DNA of 23,424 bases from a virus. Location: the IMG/VR virus record IMGVR_UViG_3300029319_000531, positions 1 through 23,424 of that record; one strand, 5' to 3'. Below, one piece after another: positions 1 through 8,170 of this stretch; within the stretch, counting starts at the first letter, position 1, and every line of letters begins with the position of its first letter. The position numbers were made by a program, and so were the translations under genes. Below the pieces are notes generated by a model. The model was not told the origin of the DNA. It worked only from the letters and a program-made list of their open reading frames with translations, and ran no database searches.

Positions 1-71
1 TTGTGACTCCCGAAGGCAGTCAAGAATGCAAGCACCGCACAGCCACTTGCTTTCTAAAATAAATATATCAC

Positions 72-96
72 AAAACTTTTACTTGTAAAGTTTTTT
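72..96. terminator. Hairpin with flanking T-run, possible bidirectional terminator
   Basis: Arms AAAACTTT (72-79) and AAAGTTTT (87-94) are perfectly complementary, with loop TACTTGT. On the plus strand TTTTTT follows at 91-96. On the minus strand the stem begins right after the TAA of the 140-residue gene and is followed only by a loosely T-rich stretch. It could end transcription of both the minus-strand unit and a gene arriving from the left. Bases 1-94 contain no convincing gene start; a 19-codon plus-strand open frame runs in from the edge and stops at 62. Confidence 0.45.
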
Positions 97-517
97 ATTC
101 TATTTTAAATATTTTCAATATTTTTAAATGGCGAACGTCCAAGTTTCCGTTCGTTGAAAGCATTATAGTTTCTCTATACTTTTCCCAATCGAGCTTAAAG
201 CTTTTGTCAACTTTTCCATCGTTGTCTTGGGCAATCGCCAGATTCAATGCGTTTATCGTATACAAAGTATTCGTCTGCTTTTTTCTATGTACTCTCATGG
301 TAAAAAAAGAGCTTCGTTGAATTCTCTCGTTCTTTGGGATGTGTGCATTGTATGTTATAATTTTCCTATCTTCGTTACCTATCTCTTCGAAAAGAAAAAT
401 ATGATCATTTGTCAATGTAAGGGTCTGGGCTAGCTGCTCTACTTCCTGAAGAATTTCGTCATCCGTTTTTCCATTTATGAAGGATGCCAAAAGCAGGCCC
501 TTTGGTTTGGTGTTCAT
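95..517 (-). CDS. Conserved-looking hypothetical protein, 140 residues
   Basis: I cannot name a family. The ATG at 517 is preceded by TAGAGGTATC. The protein is soluble and basic at its C-terminus. Segments include GLLLASFINGKTDDEILQEV, DHIFLFEEIGNEDRKIITYN, FFTMRVHRKKQTNTLYTINA, a Lys/Asp-rich LDWEKYRETIML and the ending HLKILKIFKIE. The compact alternation of strands and helices suggests a small single-domain protein. It is the last minus-strand gene here and ends against a hairpin. It has its own candidate promoter, so it need not be translated from the tubulin-like transcript. Confidence 0.78.
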   Translation of the reverse strand: MNTKPKGLLLASFINGKTDDEILQEVEQLAQTLTLTNDHIFLFEEIGNEDRKIITYNAHIPKNERIQRSSFFTMRVHRKKQTNTLYTINALNLAIAQDNDGKVDKSFKLDWEKYRETIMLSTNGNLDVRHLKILKIFKIE

Positions 518-546
518 TAAATAAGATACCTCTAGCTTCTTTTAAC

Positions 547-554
547 TAAATAGT
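547..554 (-). promoter_or_regulatory. Candidate late-promoter element ACTATTTA (copy 7)
   Basis: Minus-strand ACTATTTA just after the stop of the tubulin-like gene, 29 nt before the ATG of the last minus-strand gene. It lies in the 40-nt gap between them. Confidence 0.5.
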
Positions 555-557
555 ATC

Positions 558-1409
558 TTACTGTCCAACTTTCTGAATGTCTTTTGTATATAAAGCGCAA
601 AGAACCATGATGTCATCAAAGGTGGTGGAATGAACGGAGAATCCATTGTTCGACTGTTCTTTGGAAAAATCTTTAGTTTGCTTCTTTATTTCTCTGACAA
701 GTTTGTTGTTTTCCTCTAGTTGTTTTGCCGGGATTCCGTAGTAATAGTGGGCATCTTGCCACTCCTCTAGTGGAAATAGATATTTAACTTCCGCACCTGG
801 GTCAAGAGACGCCACACCAAAAGTTCCAATTCTCGATATATCAGCGGGAACAACCTTGTTGCTCAAAACAGCGTCTGAATTGTTGTAAAAATTTACCATT
901 GCAAAAACGTAGGCAATGAAATTGTTGATGCTTTTTTCATAGTTCTTAATGGATACATCTCCAACCAACTCTTCAATTGTGAGGGCATCTATCAAGAATA
1001 GCCTATCAAATAATCCACTTCGAGCATACTCTTGTAAAATATTAAAAACAATTTTATCATCTCTTTTTTGCTCGCTAGTGCATACTTCTCGGTCTGGCCG
1101 AACATAGGCGACGGTTATGTGAGCATCTTTTATTTGTTCGAGAACGACCAGCGAAATTCCAGTGATTGGTTCTCCGCCGCCAAGTATGAACAGAACTTCA
1201 TCACTTTGCTTTACGCTCCTCAAATAAGCCCCTATCTCATGAGGGTCAGCGGCTTGTTCATATTCCTCTATCGTATTATTTTTTTCTATGCTTAAAGACG
1301 CACGTTCTTTAATATCACTGTTGATTTTGTAGATCCTGTACTCTGGGTAGCTGTGGAATTCTTCTGCGACACCACAACCTCGATCGCCAAGACCAATAAC
1401 CTTAACCAC
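558..1409 (-). CDS. Tubulin/FtsZ-like GTPase homologue, divergent
   Basis: A 283-residue protein. The start MVKVIGLGDRGCGVAEEF matches FtsZ VIGVGGGGxN, followed by YKINSD (FtsZ NTD). Residues 72-86, VLFILGGGEPITGIS, sit where tubulins and FtsZ have the GGGTGTG signature loop; ITVAYVRPD (98-106) matches the strand after it. ADISRIGTFGVASL (189-202) resembles the FtsZ T7 region ADVRTVMSNMG, but the NxDxxD catalytic loop is degenerate: only the last Asp (D190) is kept. It is shorter than FtsZ (about 380) or PhuZ-type tubulins (about 310). GTP binding is plausible, hydrolysis doubtful. Phage tubulins centre or move DNA and capsids; that role here is inference. The start is GTG at 1409, overlapping the polymerase stop by 8 nt, so translation is probably coupled. 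Confidence 0.65.
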   Translation of the reverse strand: MVKVIGLGDRGCGVAEEFHSYPEYRIYKINSDIKERASLSIEKNNTIEEYEQAADPHEIGAYLRSVKQSDEVLFILGGGEPITGISLVVLEQIKDAHITVAYVRPDREVCTSEQKRDDKIVFNILQEYARSGLFDRLFLIDALTIEELVGDVSIKNYEKSINNFIAYVFAMVNFYNNSDAVLSNKVVPADISRIGTFGVASLDPGAEVKYLFPLEEWQDAHYYYGIPAKQLEENNKLVREIKKQTKDFSKEQSNNGFSVHSTTFDDIMVLCALYTKDIQKVGQ

Positions 1410-2616
1410 GATGGATGTCCTTCATCTTGCCTAGATTTTTTCCCTCTGCTACATTTATCCTGAAGGTTCCAAATTTTGTGTTCTGCATAATCTTCTTAAT
1501 CACTGGCAACAGGTGGCGATCTCTCTTGTCCAGATCAATAATAATTGAATCGTGAATAATGGCGCAAATAAAAGACTTTTCAGATCGTTTCTCTAGAAGA
1601 TGATTTATTTTTAACGCTTGTAAGAGAGTAAGCTCCGCTGTCGTTGACTGAACAATGTAATTCAAGGCGTGATGTTGGCTGACATTTTCGATGCGTTTTC
1701 CCAAGGGTGTTACCACAGTTTGACCGTCCCAAAAATCTGTCATTATTTTCTTTTTGTCATAAAACTTCTCAAGGCTTTTAGCGTGCTTCTTTATTTCCGC
1801 AGCCCTGGATCCGTATAGCCAAGCAAAGAAAAACTCTTTTGCCTGTTTTCTGGTGAAGTGGGTTCCAAAAACATTAAGCCGATGAAAGTCATGAACATCA
1901 TCCATTGGCTGCTTTACACCAAGAAGCCCAAGAAGGCAACGAACTTCAGCGCCGTTAAAATCTAGCTCAACAAAGGTGTCATTATTCGGCTTAATCAAAC
2001 CTCTAAAATCTCTGTTAAGAGTTAGGATTGGAAAAGAATTCTTTTTTGTTGATAATCTGCCCGTCTTTGTGCCAAACTGGTCGTAGCGAATATATGGTGA
2101 TGCTGCAAGCAAGCGGTCTTTTTGCCCGTTGGGAACCTTAAGGACTTGCAGAATGCGCTTATCAAGATTCAGCTTTTTAGATGATATGTCATGTAACATT
2201 TTGCACACCTCTAGAAGAAAATCATATCGTTGTGGTCTCTCCACTTTTGTCAGAACATATTCAGTGATCTTGTTCTTAACTTCGCACCACTCTACCAAAA
2301 ATCTTTTCGGGGTCAAATCATAAATGCAATTTTCATTCATATCAACTTTGGCTATCTTAAGAGACCGAACATGAGAATCAAGTTTTCCGGTAGCGTCCTT
2401 CCAGTCATCCATTAAATACTCTGGGACAACCTCTGAAATTTGTTCCCCTTGGAGGTAAAGAGAGGCGTACTCTATGTCTTCTAGGTTTTTTAAGTAGGGA
2501 GCATAGCTCCAAGTTTTTGTTAGATCCGCTGGAAACTCTTCGACGTCAAAGTATAAATTGCCGTTGCGGTAGAAACCTACACACTCGGACTTATCATCCA
2601 TCGTCTGAAACAACAT
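1402..2616 (-). CDS. Family A DNA polymerase, compact, without 3'-5' exonuclease domain
   Basis: A 404-residue polymerase of the Pol I / T7 gp5 type. Visible motifs: TGRLS at 185-189; motif A LDFNGAEVR (218-226) with catalytic D219; motif B RKQAKEFFFAWLYG (256-269) with R256, K260, F264 and Y268; NYIVQSTTAEL (319-329) matching the family's conserved Gln segment; and motif C IHDS (354-357) with D356. Motif C has Ser where most members have Glu. F264 sits where Escherichia coli Pol I has F762. The N-terminal 130 residues are too short for an exonuclease and show no DxE motif, so it probably cannot proofread. The ATG at 2616 follows TTGGAGGCATTTGG. Its last codons overlap the start of the next gene. 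Repair, gap filling or genome replication are all possible. Confidence 0.9.
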   Translation of the reverse strand: MLFQTMDDKSECVGFYRNGNLYFDVEEFPADLTKTWSYAPYLKNLEDIEYASLYLQGEQISEVVPEYLMDDWKDATGKLDSHVRSLKIAKVDMNENCIYDLTPKRFLVEWCEVKNKITEYVLTKVERPQRYDFLLEVCKMLHDISSKKLNLDKRILQVLKVPNGQKDRLLAASPYIRYDQFGTKTGRLSTKKNSFPILTLNRDFRGLIKPNNDTFVELDFNGAEVRCLLGLLGVKQPMDDVHDFHRLNVFGTHFTRKQAKEFFFAWLYGSRAAEIKKHAKSLEKFYDKKKIMTDFWDGQTVVTPLGKRIENVSQHHALNYIVQSTTAELTLLQALKINHLLEKRSEKSFICAIIHDSIIIDLDKRDRHLLPVIKKIMQNTKFGTFRINVAEGKNLGKMKDIHRG

Positions 2617-2632
2617 CCAAATGCCTCCAAAG

Positions 2633-4069
2633 TTATTCTACACCTTGTTTTGACATTGTTAAAGATTCTTGCATCACGGGCATCAAAAGTTGATCATGAA
2701 TAAAGCTCAAGGATTGTATGTATTTGTAATCCATATTCCCTCTTGTTTTATAAAAAATATCCATAAACCTTTTAACGTCGCTCCTCTCTTGTTGGAAGCT
2801 TTTTTTAACTCCAAGCTCGATACTTCGAAACCTATAATACGACAGCAGACCCCACTTGTCCCCAAAGAATCTTTTGAATTCTAGAAGGCTAACTGGTATC
2901 AAATTAATCACGGTTGGGTTTGTTCTTATGCATCCTGCTCGAATTTCCTCTGGGGTGCTAGCTGCCGGAATAACTGTCTGCGGCTTCTTTTCGACGTATG
3001 CGTTGTAAAATTGCACCATGTAAGCGGTTAAGTAATCCATGTCATTACGCCAGGTTTTCTGATATGCGACCCTAAATACTGAACGATAGACTTCTTGAGG
3101 ATCAGAGTCTAAAGTTAAGTTCCCGTAAGCACCATATCCACGAGCATGTCGGACGACACTTTCTAGCCCAGGTATCGAAGAAAACCCATAGGGTTCGGGG
3201 CGAGGTTGCACTGTCTCATTAATATCGTCACAAACAAGGTCTTGATTTTTTGCTTCAAAATTGTCTTGGAACATGGTGACTCCGACCATGTATTCAATCA
3301 TTGGTTTGGAGCCAAGGTCGGCAACGAATCGCCAAGGGGCATTTGGGTCAATTATGAATCCGTACTCTGACGCAATCTGCCGAACACGGGCAAAGTTTCC
3401 GTCATATAAAAACTTTCTTATTTTTTGAAAGTCTTGATCATGCGGGTCGGGAGATATCTCTATGGCCAATCCAGTATTCAATATCGAGCAAAAGGCGCTT
3501 GTCATGTAAGACGAGAAGGTCATGGGCGCTCCTGACTTTGCCGAGAATATTGCAAAGCCGTCTAAACATTGTAAAAAAGATTTAACGCCTGTTATTTTTT
3601 TCCCCCTTTTGACGAGTCTAGGCAAGTAAACTCCAACAAATGAAGGGAACATAGTTTCGATAAGATAGTCATGATACTGTGAAGAGGCGGAACGCCACGC
3701 CTTGAGGACACGAGGATTATAGTACGGACCATCCTTAAATAATATTCCAGTGTTTGACTCATCGGCAATGCGGTCCACAAAGTCTCGCCATGCGTCCGCC
3801 ACAAAATTAATTGCGAGAGCAGTTGTCGGTGAGGATGAGTATCTCAACGCCTTAAGTTGTGATTCTTGGACATAGATTGGCTCGCCCGCTTGGTTAACTC
3901 TGCCGTAAAATTGCTCTCTCCCCCAAAAATTATGTTCATAGTTTAAGTCAAGAGACGGAATAATTGATTCTTTATATTCAAGCCTTTCTTTGAAAGCAAA
4001 AGCCGTTGACGACCTGTTTGTTGCATAAGTGTAAGATTCTAATTGATTGGGCTTCTGCGGTTGTGACAC
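2633..4069 (-). CDS. Hypothetical protein of the baseplate cluster, 478 residues
   Basis: I do not recognise the family. The start is GTG at 4069 with AGGAGAACGGACCA upstream, nearly identical to the ribosome binding site of the gp53-like gene. The protein is aromatic- and Arg-rich without membrane segments. Notable blocks are LNYEHNFWGREQFYGRVNQA (residues about 42-61), TTALAINFVADAWRDFVDRI, YGFIIDPNAPWRFVADLGSK, a segment with YLTAYMVQFYNAYVEKK, and a basic helical C-terminus around QQERSDVKRFMDIFYKTRGN. The gene lies 12 nt after the baseplate gene and 16 nt before the polymerase, so it links virion and DNA-metabolism genes. A virion part such as a wedge or tail-associated protein is the simplest guess. 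Confidence 0.7.
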   Translation of the reverse strand: MSQPQKPNQLESYTYATNRSSTAFAFKERLEYKESIIPSLDLNYEHNFWGREQFYGRVNQAGEPIYVQESQLKALRYSSSPTTALAINFVADAWRDFVDRIADESNTGILFKDGPYYNPRVLKAWRSASSQYHDYLIETMFPSFVGVYLPRLVKRGKKITGVKSFLQCLDGFAIFSAKSGAPMTFSSYMTSAFCSILNTGLAIEISPDPHDQDFQKIRKFLYDGNFARVRQIASEYGFIIDPNAPWRFVADLGSKPMIEYMVGVTMFQDNFEAKNQDLVCDDINETVQPRPEPYGFSSIPGLESVVRHARGYGAYGNLTLDSDPQEVYRSVFRVAYQKTWRNDMDYLTAYMVQFYNAYVEKKPQTVIPAASTPEEIRAGCIRTNPTVINLIPVSLLEFKRFFGDKWGLLSYYRFRSIELGVKKSFQQERSDVKRFMDIFYKTRGNMDYKYIQSLSFIHDQLLMPVMQESLTMSKQGVE

Positions 4070-4081
4070 TGGTCCGTTCTC

Positions 4082-6853
4082 CTAGGGTTTTCGAACCGGC
4101 ACAGAGTCGGCTCTCCGTTCAAACATGCAAGTCAACCTTGTTTCAAACTTTCCAGATCTTATCACGTTGTCTGACTTAACGACTTTATAATAACCCCCGA
4201 GACCAAGTTGCGCACCGATCTCTCGCCCGAAGGCAAAATCGGCGTTAACATAAATTACGTTCCCATTCCTAAATATACAATTACCAACCATGGTTAATTC
4301 TACATCCTGTGGCAAGATGAGAGCCATTCCGGTTGAATTGTTTTCTATATGCATAGCCCTTAAAAATGGCATCTTTTTCTCGGAAAAGGAATATGTCTTC
4401 ACTAATCCTCTATCGCTTCCCAAAACTAGGTGATAAATACCATTAGCCTCATCAACCAACTTGCTGCCAATTTTATCTTTATCTACTTGTCCCGCAACAA
4501 TTACAAGGTAATAATTTTGAGCGTTTCTTATGCTATCTATTCTTCTTCCTTGGGCTGATTTTTGACTGGGAAACACCTTTCTCAACGCTGTTATGTTGGG
4601 AATATACCCTGGCACGGGCCAGTTTCTGCTGTGGCTAACTAAATCTTTGACATTATAAGGAGAAGTAAGACTTGTCATCTCAAAAACAATTCTATTATCA
4701 TCCTCTGCGGACAAGACTGTCTGGTTTAAAACCGGAGCAACCAACTTGTTCAAGAGTCTATCTATAAAATTTCGGAACGACATTTGTGTTACCTTGGGCC
4801 CTGAAATATTCTCCACAAACCACTGCGTAAAGTGCTCTAGCGAAATTGGCAAAGAAGCTATGGGGATAGAGGCCCCTTCTGGAATTTTAGATGCCTGCCA
4901 AGTTGACGGTATAATGCTTCCTAGTAAAACGTCAGAACTAAATCCCGGAATTCTATCAACGCCATTGAGGGCGCACCCTATAATATCGCCCAAGCGAACA
5001 TAATATATAAACCTTTCGTTATCGTCAGGTGTGTAAATTCGTGTCTGCTGTAAACCTTCGGGTGTGTTTGCGACGCCAGTGTCGGAAGTTCCTGGGTCCA
5101 GAATTTTGACATCGGCCGAGTCTTCTGTATAGTCTATAGGATTATCGGGATCAGCAAATCTCTCCAAAGCGGTCCTAAAGCGGGTCCGAGCATCGGCAAC
5201 ATCCTGACCAGTTACTGGTGACGTCCTTGCGACTACGGCTCGTGGATCATTAATAGATAGTTGCGAGGCTATAGGAGGTCGCTCTGAATCCAATGAAGCA
5301 ATGCGAACAGGGTAATAAAACACCCTCCCTGCACGAAAAATGTAGTCCACAAATTTTGAGTAAAGCCTATTTCTTACTTCATTTTTTACTCGTTTCAAAA
5401 GCCGTTGCGCAACCGAAATCCCTTTTTCTATTTTTTCTGTCAAATCAACATAATTGCTGATAGAGGACTCATACTTATGAATATAGTCTAGATACTTCTT
5501 TAGTGTTTCAATCTCAAATTCAAGCTCATTCTGCGTGATAGCAAATTGAGCGATGTTTGGAGTTAACCCTTGGGCGAAAGCATCATAAGCAGCCTTGGAT
5601 CTTTCATATAGAGCGATCCCCAAGGGGCCGTCTCTGACCAAGTTCGGGGAGGGATTAAAGACGTCATCAAGGGGAGCAACCCCTAGCTCATCAAAAGAAT
5701 ACGCTGTCTCATGGACATAATCATTATTAAAATATCCGACTTCAAGTAAAACACTAACGTTAACAGGCATATTGGCAGGGTCGGGCGGAGGGCGGTTATT
5801 CGGATTGATCGAAAAGGAGGCGGGGTTGCTATTGTTAAAAATGTTGGAGTAAGTGTCGTCACTATATACTTGATCAAGTGACCCAACATATTCTAGGTCT
5901 AAGACAACCTGTCCTTCCTGTTCAAAATTTAGTCTATAACTTATTAACTGCAAGGCTATAACCTTTTGAGTGGCCTCCACTCCATCCATAAACTTTTTAT
6001 AATCGTCAGATGTCCATCCAGCGTGATTTTTTTTAAGGTTTAGAGGAGCAGACCAACCAATGGCTACCTTCAGTTGGGAATATCCCTTGTGAGACTTTGG
6101 GGCTGGGGTTGGAACCGCCCTGCCGACGGAAGTTTGACCGCTGAACCGCCACGCAGCCTTGAACATCTCTTGAACCTCTTTCCTTTCACTTTCTTTTGTT
6201 TTTTTATTTTTCGGCTTAGGCTTTGATGACAAAGCCTGATCTATCTGGTTTTTGTTTTGGAATATAAATCTTAAAAAAGACTGGTTCAACAATTCTGTGA
6301 CGCTGCCAAAATACAGAGACAAATGTGCTTTAATCGTCCGGTCACCCTGGTGTTTGTTGTCCCATACCCATCGAAACTCCTGAACCCCTACATCTGTTCC
6401 TTTTGTCCCGGCACCCAAAAAGGTGTTGATTTTAGGCTCCGGTTGTAATTTTGCTTTGGCTAGACTCATAACTCTGTCAGAGTCCGTATGGTCACTAAAG
6501 TTAAAAATTTGCTCATCAACTACACCATTTTTGTCGGTTGTAGAAAAAGAGAATTTAAGCTTCGGAGTTAACTGACCTAACATGTCTGTGGGGGCGTTCA
6601 AAAACGGACCAAGAGCATCAGAGTTCGCAGCTACCCCAACCAGAGTTTCAGGTGGTCCGCCATAATTTAAAAGTGCAGACGAACCAGACATTCCGGGGTT
6701 TGTATTAGCACCTACAGGCCTACCTAACCCCCCTATGAATGGCAAGTTGTTAGTTGGTATAAGTGTTGTGACAAGATTCCCAAGGTTCTTTAACAAAATT
6801 GCCTGTGAATTTAACTGCCGAAGTTTTGTTCGTTTTTTAATTTCCTCTGACAC
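4082..6853 (-). CDS. Large baseplate structural protein, possibly hub
   Basis: A 923-residue soluble protein. I recognise no enzymatic motif. The first 110 residues are polar and Gly/Pro/Asn-rich. A beta-rich region (KLKFSFSTT, EFRWVWDNKHQG, TIKAHLSLYFGSVTELLN) follows, then a Lys-rich linker, a further beta region, and a helical segment near 430-500 (LEFEIETLKKYLDYIHKYES). The C-terminal half is mixed, ending VNADFAFGREIGAQLGLGGY and YKVVKSDNVIRSGKFETRL, which looks like an OB or hub-like beta fold. The start is GTG at 6853 with GGAAGG 10 nt upstream. Sitting between gp53-like and another virion-type gene, a hub or baseplate core role is likely. No lysozyme domain is visible. Confidence 0.58.
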   Translation of the reverse strand: MSEEIKKRTKLRQLNSQAILLKNLGNLVTTLIPTNNLPFIGGLGRPVGANTNPGMSGSSALLNYGGPPETLVGVAANSDALGPFLNAPTDMLGQLTPKLKFSFSTTDKNGVVDEQIFNFSDHTDSDRVMSLAKAKLQPEPKINTFLGAGTKGTDVGVQEFRWVWDNKHQGDRTIKAHLSLYFGSVTELLNQSFLRFIFQNKNQIDQALSSKPKPKNKKTKESERKEVQEMFKAAWRFSGQTSVGRAVPTPAPKSHKGYSQLKVAIGWSAPLNLKKNHAGWTSDDYKKFMDGVEATQKVIALQLISYRLNFEQEGQVVLDLEYVGSLDQVYSDDTYSNIFNNSNPASFSINPNNRPPPDPANMPVNVSVLLEVGYFNNDYVHETAYSFDELGVAPLDDVFNPSPNLVRDGPLGIALYERSKAAYDAFAQGLTPNIAQFAITQNELEFEIETLKKYLDYIHKYESSISNYVDLTEKIEKGISVAQRLLKRVKNEVRNRLYSKFVDYIFRAGRVFYYPVRIASLDSERPPIASQLSINDPRAVVARTSPVTGQDVADARTRFRTALERFADPDNPIDYTEDSADVKILDPGTSDTGVANTPEGLQQTRIYTPDDNERFIYYVRLGDIIGCALNGVDRIPGFSSDVLLGSIIPSTWQASKIPEGASIPIASLPISLEHFTQWFVENISGPKVTQMSFRNFIDRLLNKLVAPVLNQTVLSAEDDNRIVFEMTSLTSPYNVKDLVSHSRNWPVPGYIPNITALRKVFPSQKSAQGRRIDSIRNAQNYYLVIVAGQVDKDKIGSKLVDEANGIYHLVLGSDRGLVKTYSFSEKKMPFLRAMHIENNSTGMALILPQDVELTMVGNCIFRNGNVIYVNADFAFGREIGAQLGLGGYYKVVKSDNVIRSGKFETRLTCMFERRADSVPVRKP

Positions 6854-6858
6854 TGTCT

Positions 6859-7215
6859 TTAGCCTTCCTGAACTCTCTCATAAAGATACAAAACCTCCGA
6901 TAAAGGTGTTGGCACATATATTGTCTCACCTACCTCAAAATGAGCCTCTGTTGGTTTCCTATTGAACCAGGCGATAATCCACCAAAGTTCTGGTCTGCCG
7001 TAATATTCATTAGCTATTTTATACAGACGAGTTTCTGACTGCCAGCGATAGGGCGACGTTGAAATATTATCCAGATCATCAACTGTAGGGAACACAGTTT
7101 TATTTGTTGTGTATTGTTCTATTTGGCTAATATCTCTGTCTGTAAAAAAAGTGTCACGATAACCTATGTCATCATTAACTATTATTCTTCTTTTCGAGTA
7201 CCTTGAATATGCCAT
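6859..7215 (-). CDS. gp53: Baseplate wedge protein with LysM-like domain, T4 gp53-like
   Basis: A 118-residue protein. Residues 57-105 have a LysM-like pattern: RWQSETRLYKIANEYYGRPE, LWWIIAWFN, then VGETIYVP. T4 gp53, a wedge protein that joins wedges around the hub, is described as carrying a LysM-like fold; small LysM proteins do the same in other contractile systems. Here LysM probably mediates protein contacts, not peptidoglycan binding. The N-terminal 50 residues are polar. The ATG at 7215 follows AGGAGAACGGGACTA. The next gene starts 5 nt after the stop, suggesting coupled expression of baseplate parts. Confidence 0.72.
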   Translation of the reverse strand: MAYSRYSKRRIIVNDDIGYRDTFFTDRDISQIEQYTTNKTVFPTVDDLDNISTSPYRWQSETRLYKIANEYYGRPELWWIIAWFNRKPTEAHFEVGETIYVPTPLSEVLYLYERVQEG

Positions 7216-7228
7216 TAGTCCCGTTCTC

Positions 7229-8107
7229 CTACTTTAAAGCTTTTTTCTCTTTGTTTTGGCGCACAGGATCCTGACTATTGTTGCCACGGCTGCGAGGTCG
7301 TGGTCGAACCTCATAGCCTTTAGAGGGAGAACCTCTAGTTTTCCCCCCATAAGGGAATCCTTTTTTGCCGGATCGGAGTGTATACATTCCTTCTGCGCCA
7401 ATTTCCCAGCCCATCGGGTGTTCATGTAAGACATTCATTTCAAAGTTCATAATTACATTCCTGGGAAAATATTGCCTGTCGCCGTTTCCTGTCTCTTCTT
7501 CCGTTTCAAGGGTGCCCTGCGCCGCAGGGCTGATAAATCCCGAATCACCGACGGATTGCAGAAAGTTTTGATTTCTGGAAAATACACCCTGCTCCGTAAA
7601 GTCTACGTCCGTTGTAAACCCATTTAGATACCCCAGTAATCCGCCACCCGTTTCAGAATTCTGTATCAAGTTTCCAAACTTAACTCTGACCAAAGGTGCC
7701 ATATTTATTACTGAAGACTCGGTATCTCCACCAGTTGTGTTGGTGTAGACCGGGTACAGGAAGCTTACCAGCTTTCCTATTTCATCTAGGTTTTGCTGCG
7801 CCTGAAGAAAACTTGAGGCTGGTATCTTCCAAGAAACAGCTAGTGCTCTTCGGGTGTGCATGTATGTTGCTATCGGATCCATGCGCCCATAAACCTGCTC
7901 GGCTGACCATTCAGAGTTATAGGCGTCACTAAAGTTCTCTATAAATGCAGAAAATCTAACCTTGTATCCTGTGGGTACATGCTCTATTTGTAAAAAATCA
8001 CCTGCTGCATATAGGGCTTCCTCTTGTGGAAGAGCCCCTTTGAGTCTTGATTTACTAACTGTCCGTCCTTTTGTAGCCCCTCTTCCGGCAAATGGTTTAG
8101 TGCCCAT
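7229..8107 (-). CDS. Baseplate tail-tube initiator/cap protein, T4 gp48/gp54-type
   Basis: A 292-residue protein after the tape measure and before gp53-like. Residues 48-120 include VRFSAFIENFSDAYNSEW, VYGRMDPIATY, ALAVSWKIPA and NLDEIGKLVSFLYPVY. I associate this pattern with tube-like proteins that cap the baseplate hub and nucleate the tube (T4 gp48 and gp54). The last strand block, RNVIMNFEMNVLHEHPMGW, again resembles a tube fold. The C-terminus is Lys/Arg/Gly/Ser-rich and probably disordered. The ATG at 8107 follows GGGGGATCCACGTA. The 63-nt gap upstream holds no clear signal apart from an AT-rich stretch. I cannot tell gp48 from gp54. Confidence 0.62.
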   Translation of the reverse strand: MGTKPFAGRGATKGRTVSKSRLKGALPQEEALYAAGDFLQIEHVPTGYKVRFSAFIENFSDAYNSEWSAEQVYGRMDPIATYMHTRRALAVSWKIPASSFLQAQQNLDEIGKLVSFLYPVYTNTTGGDTESSVINMAPLVRVKFGNLIQNSETGGGLLGYLNGFTTDVDFTEQGVFSRNQNFLQSVGDSGFISPAAQGTLETEEETGNGDRQYFPRNVIMNFEMNVLHEHPMGWEIGAEGMYTLRSGKKGFPYGGKTRGSPSKGYEVRPRPRSRGNNSQDPVRQNKEKKALK

Positions 8108-8170
8108 TACGTGGATCCCCCGCTAGATTTAGTTCAATTATAAGTATCGGATCAAACAAAAAATTTCTAT

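Noticed and set aside
1-94. tRNA or other named RNA at the left edge
   Set aside because: Hairpins are present, but no T-arm, anticodon arm or acceptor pairing fits a tRNA on either strand.
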